NCBI GenBank assembly: GCA_964550325.1
Contig: CAZJYT010000046.1
Coordinates: 1-7,106, forward strand
From: CAZJYT01 sp964550325
GTDB taxonomy: Bacteria; Patescibacteriota; Minisyncoccia; Minisyncoccales; CAZJYT01
Length of the DNA: 7,106 nucleotides
Direction of reading: 5' to 3'
Part shown: positions 1-6,772 of the stretch, one piece after another
How the letters are laid out: each line of letters opens with the position of its first letter
How positions within the stretch are numbered: position 1 is the stretch's first letter
Notes under the pieces: model-generated
Seen by the model: the letters and a program-made list of their open reading frames with translations, nothing else
Told to the model about the DNA's origin: nothing
Databases searched by the model: none
Made by a program: the position numbers and the translations under genes

Positions 1-1
1 T

Positions 2-1297
2 GAAGTAAAATTTAATGAGGTCTTTGATAACAAAACAAGAGGAATTTTAATTTATGATAATAGCAACAATTCTGAGGTTTCAGAAAATATTGTTTATTTG
101 AATGACGCTGATGGAGTTTTAGTTTCTGACCATAATTCCTCTATTGAAATTTTAAATAATATCTCTTTTTCAAATTCTGGAGCTGGAATTTCATTTCAAA
201 ATAATATCTCCAATGCCAACAAAATCATTTCTAATTTAATTTATGATAATGAAAAATCAGGAATTTATTTTTCCCAAAATTGCAACAACAACGAAATTTT
301 AAATAACACCTTATTTAAAAATAAAGAAGAAGGCATTTTAGTTGAAGATTGTACTAATAATGAAATAAAAAATAATATTGTCGCTAGTTCCACTTTAGCT
401 GGCATCAAAGTAGTAAATTCCACCAACATTGAAGAAAGCTATAATAATTTGTGGCAAAACTCGCCAAATTATGATGGAATTTCATCAGGTACAGGTTCAA
501 TTTCAGTAGATCCTCTTTTTGTTGACTCTGATGGCTCAGATAATATTTTAGGAGGATTATATGGAAAAGATGACTCTTTTTATTTAATGCAAGAGTTAGC
601 AGGCCAAGCCACTACCTCTCTTTGTGTCAATGCAGGCTCTGATTTGGCTTCAAATTTAGGATTGGATCAAAAAACAACAAGGACAGATAAGGTAGGAGAT
701 TCTCAAATTGTAGATTTGGGATTTCATTATTCTTTAGAAACAAAACCTCCTCTACCTTCTCCTCCAGATCCTTTCGGAATTCCCGTTTCCGATACCACTT
801 TTGATTTGCGTGGAGAGAAAACCGTGGGGAAAGATGGAAGTGATAATGACATTTATAAATATTCTACTACTACTCAAACAGACTCTAATGGAAAATTAAT
901 TTTATCTCAAATGGAATGGGATTTTTATTACTTTTCTGATTTTTCTGCCCAAGGCCAAGATTTAGATTTAATTTTAAGCTATCCCTCTCTAATGCCAATT
1001 TATCTTCCTCCTGATAGCACAACTACGGTAAAATTGGGTTTAAAGGCAGAAAATTCATTAACAGTAAATGTCCTTGATGCCTCAACCTCAGAGCCTATAT
1101 CTTTTGCTTCAGTTAGAGTTTATAAAACAGGTTATGATCAAATAAAATTAACCAATGAGGAAGGGAAAGCATTTTTTATTCCCTTAAAAACCGGACTTTA
1201 TTCTATTGAGGTCCAAATGACAGGATATGCTTCTTCAACAGATTCTGTTTCTGTATCTGGTGATGTAGAGACTACAATTTCTCTCTCAAGATTATGA
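2..1297 (+). CDS. Right-handed parallel beta-helix repeat protein with C-terminal regulatory-like beta-sandwich, 5'-partial
   Basis: The frame is open from base 2, so the true start lies upstream; a TTG at 98 is internal. The 431 visible residues end at TGA. Residues 1 to about 145 form at least six coils of 23-25 residues with recurring patterns such as ILNN, IKNN, GILVED and GIYFSQ, typical of NosD/pectate-lyase-like beta-helices. The solenoid closes with SVDPLFVD (about 168-175), a cysteine-containing CVNAGSD segment (208-214) and VDLGFHYS (237-244), an ending seen in many secreted beta-helix proteins. A proline-rich linker (PPLPSPPDP, 249-257) and an unassigned beta-rich stretch follow. 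The last 80 or so residues (about 351-430) resemble carboxypeptidase-regulatory-like/CNA-B domains (EPISFASVRVYKTGYD, then GLYSIEV and TGYAS). Family knowledge suggests a cell-surface or secreted protein that binds or cleaves polysaccharide, or an adhesin. No catalytic site can be named. Its stop overlaps the pseudopilin start, implying co-expression with pilus genes. The signal peptide or anchor is outside the window. Confidence 0.87.
   Translation, partial: EVKFNEVFDNKTRGILIYDNSNNSEVSENIVYLNDADGVLVSDHNSSIEILNNISFSNSGAGISFQNNISNANKIISNLIYDNEKSGIYFSQNCNNNEILNNTLFKNKEEGILVEDCTNNEIKNNIVASSTLAGIKVVNSTNIEESYNNLWQNSPNYDGISSGTGSISVDPLFVDSDGSDNILGGLYGKDDSFYLMQELAGQATTSLCVNAGSDLASNLGLDQKTTRTDKVGDSQIVDLGFHYSLETKPPLPSPPDPFGIPVSDTTFDLRGEKTVGKDGSDNDIYKYSTTTQTDSNGKLILSQMEWDFYYFSDFSAQGQDLDLILSYPSLMPIYLPPDSTTTVKLGLKAENSLTVNVLDASTSEPISFASVRVYKTGYDQIKLTNEEGKAFFIPLKTGLYSIEVQMTGYASSTDSVSVSGDVETTISLSRL
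1294..1297 (+). other. ATGA stop/start overlap between beta-helix gene and pseudopilin gene
   Basis: The ATG of the pseudopilin gene (1294-1296) shares bases with the TGA stop of the beta-helix gene (1295-1297). The preceding 20 bases are pyrimidine-rich and carry no Shine-Dalgarno-like purine block. Reinitiation by ribosomes finishing the upstream gene (translational coupling) is therefore the likely start mechanism. The overlap is seen directly; the coupling is inferred. Confidence 0.8.
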
Positions 1298-1872
1298 AAG
1301 CCTTTACCTTAATAGAAACTATGGTGGTGATTGTAATTTTCTCTCTTTTGATGGGGGCAATTTCAGGCTTTATCGTCTGGGGATACCACATTCAGAGTTA
1401 TAGCTGGGACCAATCTCAAGCCATTGAAGAAGCAAGAAAGGGAATTGAGGTAATGGTAAGGGAAATAAGGTCAGCCAGATATGGAGAAGATGGAGCTTAT
1501 GTAATTTGGGACACCCAAGATTATCAGTTTGGATTTTTTTCTGATATTGATAGAGACGGTGAAATTGAAAAAGTGAGATATTTTTTAGATGGTGAAAGTC
1601 TAAAAAAAGGAGTAATAGAACCAGCAGGAATTCCAGCTACTTATCCTCCTGATACTGAAACAATTCATACAATTTCAACTTACGTTAGGAATTTACCACC
1701 AATTTTTCGTTATTTTGACAAAGAAGGAAATGAATTACCTCCTCCAGCAAGGAGAAAAGACACTAAAATGATGGAGCTTTTTTTAGTAATTAATGTCAAC
1801 CCTAACCGTCCCCCACAAAATTTTGAAATCCAATCAAGGGTCCAACTGAGGAATTTAAAAAAAGAATATTAA
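1294..1872 (+). CDS. PulJ/GspJ-like type II secretion / type IV pilus minor pseudopilin
   Basis: This 192-residue protein begins with a class III (prepilin) signal: MKA, then FTLIE, then a hydrophobic helix to about residue 30. The predicted cut by prepilin peptidase is after Ala3, giving a mature N-terminal Phe and the conserved Glu at +5 (E8). Ala at -1 replaces the usual Gly, which is tolerated in some prepilins. Residues 40-62 continue the amphipathic helix (AIEEARKGIEVMVREIRS), as in GspJ/PulJ-type proteins. The globular part has an acidic loop SDIDRDGEIE (83-92), a DxDxDG pattern that may bind calcium, followed by KVRYFLDGESLKKGV, a beta pattern usual in PulJ-like proteins. It would sit in the inner membrane before assembly into a pilus or pseudopilus tip. 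The start is fixed by the prepilin signal. It overlaps the upstream gene by 4 bases and is 3 bases from the downstream gene, consistent with an operon. Whether the machine secretes proteins or takes up DNA cannot be told here. Confidence 0.87.
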   Translation: MKAFTLIETMVVIVIFSLLMGAISGFIVWGYHIQSYSWDQSQAIEEARKGIEVMVREIRSARYGEDGAYVIWDTQDYQFGFFSDIDRDGEIEKVRYFLDGESLKKGVIEPAGIPATYPPDTETIHTISTYVRNLPPIFRYFDKEGNELPPPARRKDTKMMELFLVINVNPNRPPQNFEIQSRVQLRNLKKEY

Positions 1873-1875
1873 CCA

Positions 1876-3600
1876 ATGAAAAGAAAAAAAGGAATTATTA
1901 TCCTTTTCACCTTAATTTTTGGAGCTATTTTTTTGGTTTTGTTGTTTGGGCTTTTGAGCCTTATTTTATTTCAGCTTAAATTAACTCAAGAAAGAACAGC
2001 CTGGGAAGATAGCTTGCATATTGCAGAAGCTGGAATTAATTACTATTGGTATCTTCTCAATCACACTCCGTCTGGCCAAAATCCAGAAATTCAAGATGGA
2101 GAGAATTGGTGTTGTAAGGTTGGAGGAATAGAATATGCTTCCAGTTCTCCTCAATGCCAACAAAATGGCTTTATTGTTTGTGGAACCTGTGATGGAGAAC
2201 CTTGCTATGAACATTCTTATATTGACCCAGAAACTAATCAAGAAATTGGAAAATTTCGTTTGAAAATCAAAGCAAAAAAAATTTGTGGTAGAATTTTGGG
2301 AGTTTATGTTACCTCTCTTGGCTTTACAAATAGATATCCCAATTTAAAGAGGAAATTGGAGGCAAAGTTTGCCGCCACCTCTATTGCCGAATATTCTTAT
2401 TTGCTAAATTCAGCTGTCTGGGCGGGTTCAGACAGAGAAATTTTTGGAAAATATCATTCAAACGGAGGAATTAGAATGGATGGAACTCACAATTCTTTAG
2501 TCACTTCTGCCCAGTCCACCTGGGTTTGTACTTCAGCCTTTGGTTGTTGTGGTGATGATTCAACCTGCGATTGTGATTGGAGTCCTTCTTTAGGATGTCA
2601 TCGGGTGGGGGGTCCTGTTGATCCTTGTGCTGACCGTTGTGTAGCCCGTGATGTCCCTCAAGAATGTGTTTGGGATGATGCTAACGATGAGGCGATTTGT
2701 AATGGAATTTGTGGAGGGGGTGAGCCTAAAGATCTCTGGAAATTTCCAGTTCCCTCTTTTGATTTTTCAGGAATCACTCATGATTTAAGCCAAATGAAAA
2801 ATTTAGCCCAAAGTTTAGGAGTTTATTATCCCTCTTCAACCACTGTCAATCCTATCGCTAAAGGTTATCATTTGGTTTTTAACGGAGATGGTTCTTTTGA
2901 CCTTTTTGTGATTACTGATTTGGAAGCAGTTTATGCCTGCGATAAAGATGGTGATGGACATTGCGAAGGAGATTCTGATTGGTACTGGTCTTATGAGAAA
3001 ATTAACAATGAATATTTACCTTTAGAAGGAATTTATGGAGGATATCATTTAAAATTTGATAATGTTACTACTAGTGAAGATTGTGGTTTAATTTTCATTG
3101 AAGATAATCTTTGGATTGAAGGAATTGTGAAAGGAAAAAAGACAGTAGCAGTGGCTAACTTGGAAACAGCAGGAGTGGATCCTACAGTTTTTATAAACAA
3201 TAATTTAGATTACACCACTTTAGATGGTTCAGATAGTTTAGCTGTCATTGCTGAAAAAAATGTTTTACTTCCCTGCCATACTCCAGATACAATGGTAGCA
3301 AGAGGAGTCTTTGTGGCTCAATTGGGAAATTTTGGAAGAAGATTTTATATTGACCCCGATGCCTATTGGTGGCATTGTTGGTGGCATCCTTCAAAGTGTT
3401 GCGACGATGGCTTAAGAACTCATCTTACAATTTATGGTTCAATTGTCAGTAACGGAAGAGTAGGAACTCGCTGGGGAAGTGTTTCTGGCTATCAAAAAAG
3501 AGATAACTATTTTGATTCAAAATTAGCCAAAGACCCTCCTCCTTTATTGCCTTATGTTTCAGAGGCAATGGAAATCATTTCTTTTCAAGAAATTCGCTAA
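1876..3600 (+). CDS. Large cysteine-rich PilX/GspK-like pilus assembly protein
   Basis: This is a 574-residue protein. After a basic N-terminus (MKRKKG) comes one hydrophobic helix (about 7-34), then a helix containing HIAEAGINYYWYLLNH (48-63), as in PilX/GspK-type minor pilins. There is no FTLIE and no Glu at +5 if processing occurs after Gly6, as in GspK-like subunits, so processing is uncertain. The large extracellular part contains HSNGGIR (194-200), a cysteine-rich block (218-279, 11 Cys), KFPVPSFDFSGI (289-300), a DKDGDGHCEGD acidic loop (356-366), repeated beta stretches (NLWIEGIVKG 411-420, VARGVFVAQLGNFGRR 474-489, LTIYGSIVSNGR 517-528) and a late DPPPLLPY (553-560). I associate this layout with unnamed pilus proteins of Parcubacteria. 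In total 25 Cys are visible, pointing to disulfides or metal binding outside the membrane. It starts 3 bases after the pseudopilin stop without a clear ribosome site. Its role as a tip or priming subunit is inferred. Confidence 0.78.
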   Translation: MKRKKGIIILFTLIFGAIFLVLLFGLLSLILFQLKLTQERTAWEDSLHIAEAGINYYWYLLNHTPSGQNPEIQDGENWCCKVGGIEYASSSPQCQQNGFIVCGTCDGEPCYEHSYIDPETNQEIGKFRLKIKAKKICGRILGVYVTSLGFTNRYPNLKRKLEAKFAATSIAEYSYLLNSAVWAGSDREIFGKYHSNGGIRMDGTHNSLVTSAQSTWVCTSAFGCCGDDSTCDCDWSPSLGCHRVGGPVDPCADRCVARDVPQECVWDDANDEAICNGICGGGEPKDLWKFPVPSFDFSGITHDLSQMKNLAQSLGVYYPSSTTVNPIAKGYHLVFNGDGSFDLFVITDLEAVYACDKDGDGHCEGDSDWYWSYEKINNEYLPLEGIYGGYHLKFDNVTTSEDCGLIFIEDNLWIEGIVKGKKTVAVANLETAGVDPTVFINNNLDYTTLDGSDSLAVIAEKNVLLPCHTPDTMVARGVFVAQLGNFGRRFYIDPDAYWWHCWWHPSKCCDDGLRTHLTIYGSIVSNGRVGTRWGSVSGYQKRDNYFDSKLAKDPPPLLPYVSEAMEIISFQEIR

Positions 3601-3612
3601 AATCTATTTTAG
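3597..3612. repeat. Inverted repeat spanning the convergent gene junction
   Basis: CTAAAAT and ATTTTAG form perfect 7-base arms around a 2-base centre (CT), directly over the TAA stop of the PilX-like gene (3598-3600) and the TAG stop of pilC (3604-3606 on the minus strand). A second weak hairpin (ATTTCTT/AAGAAAT, 3577-3593) lies just before it. Both are A+T-rich and have no following T-run on either strand, so neither is a standard intrinsic terminator. It may be chance in A+T-rich DNA, or a weak bidirectional 3'-end structure. Confidence 0.3.
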
Positions 3613-4821
3613 TCCTCCCAACATTGAATACATTGGCTGGATCATAGAAACTGCAAAAAAACCAATCGCTCCTCCAATAAGAACCATAATTACTGGTTCA
3701 ATAATAGAGGTTAAGGCTTTGGTAGCATTATCTACCTCTTCTTCATAAAATTCAGCTAACTTTCCCAAAATTTCTGCGGTTTGTCCGGTTTCTTCTCCAA
3801 CTGTGAGCATTTGGTGGACTAACAAAGGATAAAGGTGGGGGTATTTTTTTAAAACCTCGGATAACTTTATCCCCCTTCTTACTCCTCTTACTGCTTCTTT
3901 TAAAGAGGCTTTATAATAAACATTAGTGGTAGCGTTAGAGATAATTTCTAAGCTTCTCACTAAAGGAATACCGGCAGTAATTAAAGCGCTTAGGGTTCTT
4001 ATTATAAAGGCACAATTAGATTTAATTGCCAAAGAGGAAATTATGGGAATTTTTAAAAGAAGAAAATCAAAAACCATTTTTCCAGTTTTTGTAGCTAAAA
4101 TCATTTTAAAGCCAATTATTGCAAATAATAAAACAAAAGGTAAAAAAAATTTATAATTAGCTAGAAAGGAACCTAAAAAGATAACAAATTTGGTAGTAGG
4201 GGGTAATTCTACTCCCAATTCTAAGAAAACCTCTTTTAGCTTTGGCACTACTATTATTAACATTAAAGCCCCAATTAAAATCAAAACAGTAATTATTACA
4301 GCGGGATAAATGAGGGCTCCAACAATTTTAGATCTTAATTCATATTCTTTTTCCATATGTTCTGTAAGAATTTTCAAAGATTCTTCCAGGGTTCCACTTT
4401 CCTCTCCTATCTCTACACAGCTTACAAACAATTCTGAGAAAATGTTAGGAAACTCAGCTAAACTTTTTGAAAGGGACTCTCCTTTCTCAATCTTTTGAGC
4501 TATCTTCAAAAGAGCCTCTTTAAATATTCTGCTTCTTACTAACTGAGATAAGGTGGAAAGGGCTTTAGGAAGAGAAACTCCAGCAGAAATCATTACTCTC
4601 AAATTTCTGGTAAACATTATCTTCTCAGTAATTGAAACCCTTCTCCAAAAAAATAAAGAAGGAAATTTTCTTTTCTTTTTTTCTCCGGCTACTTCTGCTT
4701 TGATTAAAATATATCCCTTAGCTTTTAAAATCTGAGCTACCTCTTTTTCACTCCTAGCTTCCACTTCTCCTACCTCTTCCTTTCCCTCTAAAGATTTAGC
4801 AAAGTAAGAATAAGTAGCCAC
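3604..4821 (-). CDS. pilC: PilC/GspF-family inner-membrane platform protein of type IV pilus/type II secretion system
   Basis: This 405-residue protein has the normal length for the family. The N-terminal ATYSYFAKSLEGKEE...GEVEARS pattern matches the start of PilC/GspF. Two T2SSF repeats follow, at about 65-190 and 268-395. Each contains an FTRNL/IIRTL...AG(V/I)xL helix (70-84 and 274-287) and a GEExG motif: GEESGTLEESL (139-149) and GEETGQTAEIL (342-352). Three membrane segments are visible at about 171-193, 222-243 and 373-396. In the family this protein forms the cytoplasmic-membrane platform that links the assembly ATPase to pilin polymerization. The start is GTG, 3 bases after the gyrB stop and without a Shine-Dalgarno-like block. 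It is chosen because the N-terminal family pattern begins there and the next Met is residue 69. It most likely serves the same machine as the pseudopilin-like genes on the opposite strand, with which it converges. No PilB, PilT or PilD lies in the window. Confidence 0.95.
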   Translation of the reverse strand: MATYSYFAKSLEGKEEVGEVEARSEKEVAQILKAKGYILIKAEVAGEKKKRKFPSLFFWRRVSITEKIMFTRNLRVMISAGVSLPKALSTLSQLVRSRIFKEALLKIAQKIEKGESLSKSLAEFPNIFSELFVSCVEIGEESGTLEESLKILTEHMEKEYELRSKIVGALIYPAVIITVLILIGALMLIIVVPKLKEVFLELGVELPPTTKFVIFLGSFLANYKFFLPFVLLFAIIGFKMILATKTGKMVFDFLLLKIPIISSLAIKSNCAFIIRTLSALITAGIPLVRSLEIISNATTNVYYKASLKEAVRGVRRGIKLSEVLKKYPHLYPLLVHQMLTVGEETGQTAEILGKLAEFYEEEVDNATKALTSIIEPVIMVLIGGAIGFFAVSMIQPMYSMLGGLK

Positions 4822-4824
4822 TGA

Positions 4825-6738
4825 TTAGATATCTAAATTTTTTACTTTTTTAGCATAATTCTGAATAAATTTCTTTCTGGGTAAAACATCGTTTCCCATT
4901 AAAATATCAAAAACTCTGTCTGCTTCTTTGGCATCTTCTATGGTTACCTTTGACAAAATGCGATTCTTTGGATTCATTGTTGTCTCCCATAGCTCTTGAC
5001 TATTCATCTCACCCAATCCTTTATATCTCTGAATGGAAGCTGGCTTTTTAATTCTTCTCATCACTTTTTCTTTTTCCTCTTCTGAATAGACATATTCTAC
5101 ATTCTTTCCCCATTGAATTTTATAAAGAGGAGGATGGGCAATGTAAAGATAACCCTTTTCAATTATGGGACGGAAGTAACGATAAAACAAGGTTAAAAGT
5201 AAGCTTTTGATGTGATTGCCATCAACATCTGCATCTGCCATAATTATTATCCGGTGATATCTCAGTTTATCAATATTAAAATCCTCCCCTATTGCTGTTC
5301 CCAAGGCAATAATTAAATTTTTTATCTCTTTTGAAGCTAAAATTTTGTTTAATCTTGCTCTCTCTACATTTAAAATTTTTCCCTTAATTGGTAAAATTGC
5401 TTGGAAATGACGATCTCTTGCCTGCCTGGAACTTCCTCCAGCAGATTCTCCCTCTACAATAAATAATTCACTCTCTTGAGGTTTTCTGGAAACACAATCA
5501 GCCAATTTCCCAGGAAGAGAAAGTCCTTTTAATGTTCCCCTTTTTAAAATTGTCTCTTTAGCAGCTTTTGCCGCTTTCCTGGCTCTTTGGGCTAAAATAC
5601 ATTTTTCAATTACAGCTTTGGCATCCTGAGGATATCTTTCTAAAAACTCAGAAAGAGTCTCTCTTGTTACTTCTTCCACAATTGCCTTAGCTTTTGAATT
5701 GCCTAATTTTGCCTTTGTTTGTCCTTCAAACTGAGGATCTCTAATTTTGATTGAAACCACAGCAGTCAAACCCTCTCTTATATCTTCACCATTTAAATTA
5801 TCATCCTTCTCTTTTAAAAATCCATTTTTTCTGGCATATTCATTGAGAGTGCGGGTTAGAGCACTCCTAAAACCTGTGAGATGAGTGCCTCCTCCTGGTG
5901 TGAATACATTATTGGCGAAACTTTCCTCATAGCATTCTATTTCCTCAGTGTATAAAAGGCTTGCTTCTACAATGGTATCTTCTTTTTCTCCGTATCCATA
6001 ATAAATATTTTGCTGAATGGGATTTGCACCTCTCGTTAAATACCTTATATAAGATGGTATTCCTCCTTCAAAATAAAATGTGTAAGAACTCTCAGGCTTC
6101 TCTTTTTTATTAAAAAAGATAATTTTTAGTTTTTTTGTCAAATAAGCCTGCTGTCTCAAATGATTGAGAATTTTTTTTACATTCCATTTTATTTCTTTAA
6201 ATATTTGAGAATCTGGCTCAAATAAAACAGAGGTTCCTCTCTGATTACAAGAGCCAATTTCAGTAACCTTGCACAAGGGCTTACCTCTGGAATATTCTTG
6301 AAAATATTTTTTTCCTTCTCGACACACCTCTACTCGCATAAAAGAAGAAAGAGCACAAACTGCTGAAATTCCCACTCCGTGAAGACCACCTGTTGAAACA
6401 TATGTTTTTCCTCCAAACTTTGCTCCCGCATGCAGGTAGGTCATTACTGTCTCTAGGGCAGGTTTTTTTGTTTTGGGATGAATATCTACTGGAATTCCTC
6501 TTCCGTTGTCTTCTACCTTAATTCTATTTTTGGGTAAAAGATATACCTTAATCTCTGAGGAATAGCCCATTATGGCTTCATCAACAGCATTAGCTACTGC
6601 TTCAATAAAAAGATGATGCAGACCTTCAGGTCCGGTAGAGCCAATATACATTCCTGGCCTTTTTCTTACAGGCTCTAAACCTTCAAGCACCTGAATATCC
6701 TTGGCACTATATTCTATTTTCTTTTGGCCTTCCTTCAT
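4825..6738 (-). CDS. gyrB: DNA gyrase subunit B (type IIA topoisomerase ATPase/TOPRIM subunit)
   Basis: This complete 637-residue protein is the ATPase/TOPRIM subunit that acts with GyrA to introduce negative supercoils. GHKL ATPase landmarks are E46 and N50 (EAVANAVDEA, 46-55), DNGRGIP (77-83), HAGAKFGG (103-110), GGLHGVG (117-123) and the QTK switch-lysine motif (340-342). The TOPRIM domain shows EGESAGGS (430-437), LPIKGKILNVE (449-459) and DADVDG (502-507), and the tail has RYKGLGEMN (571-579). The length matches short GyrB proteins without the insert of the 804-residue E. coli form. ParE is similar in length and cannot be fully excluded, but the overall motifs favour GyrB. Two departures stand out: A49 where GyrB/ParE usually have Asp, and E432-side EGESA in place of EGDSA (Glu at residue 431). 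The ATG start follows a weak AGAG purine stretch. It lies 34 bases after pheT and 3 bases before pilC, so it is probably co-transcribed with both. Confidence 0.95.
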   Translation of the reverse strand: MKEGQKKIEYSAKDIQVLEGLEPVRKRPGMYIGSTGPEGLHHLFIEAVANAVDEAIMGYSSEIKVYLLPKNRIKVEDNGRGIPVDIHPKTKKPALETVMTYLHAGAKFGGKTYVSTGGLHGVGISAVCALSSFMRVEVCREGKKYFQEYSRGKPLCKVTEIGSCNQRGTSVLFEPDSQIFKEIKWNVKKILNHLRQQAYLTKKLKIIFFNKKEKPESSYTFYFEGGIPSYIRYLTRGANPIQQNIYYGYGEKEDTIVEASLLYTEEIECYEESFANNVFTPGGGTHLTGFRSALTRTLNEYARKNGFLKEKDDNLNGEDIREGLTAVVSIKIRDPQFEGQTKAKLGNSKAKAIVEEVTRETLSEFLERYPQDAKAVIEKCILAQRARKAAKAAKETILKRGTLKGLSLPGKLADCVSRKPQESELFIVEGESAGGSSRQARDRHFQAILPIKGKILNVERARLNKILASKEIKNLIIALGTAIGEDFNIDKLRYHRIIIMADADVDGNHIKSLLLTLFYRYFRPIIEKGYLYIAHPPLYKIQWGKNVEYVYSEEEKEKVMRRIKKPASIQRYKGLGEMNSQELWETTMNPKNRILSKVTIEDAKEADRVFDILMGNDVLPRKKFIQNYAKKVKNLDI

Positions 6739-6772
6739 TTTCTCTAATTTTGAGCCTTTCTCTTATAAAATT

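Noticed and set aside
98..100. TTG as the start of the beta-helix gene
   Set aside because: The same frame is open back to base 2, and the upstream 32 residues continue the same beta-helix repeat pattern (RGILIYDN), so the TTG is an internal Leu codon.
1295..1297. Possible use of TGA as a glycine codon, as in Gracilibacteria/SR1
   Set aside because: The only TGA used is the stop of the beta-helix gene, after a complete C-terminal domain. All other genes read full length with the standard code and no internal TGA, and readthrough would add only a few residues before TAA.
1981..2241. Antisense open frame of 86 residues inside the PilX-like gene
   Set aside because: It lies opposite a well-supported coding region, shows no recognizable domain, and is expected by chance in A+T-rich DNA.
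3577..3593. Hairpin ATTTCTT/AAGAAAT as a rho-independent terminator
   Set aside because: The stem is almost entirely A/T, lies inside the coding end, and no T-run follows it.
3926..4156. Plus-strand open frames within pilC (also at 4310-4498 and 4553-4735)
   Set aside because: All lie antisense to a clear PilC/GspF gene and have no family pattern of their own.
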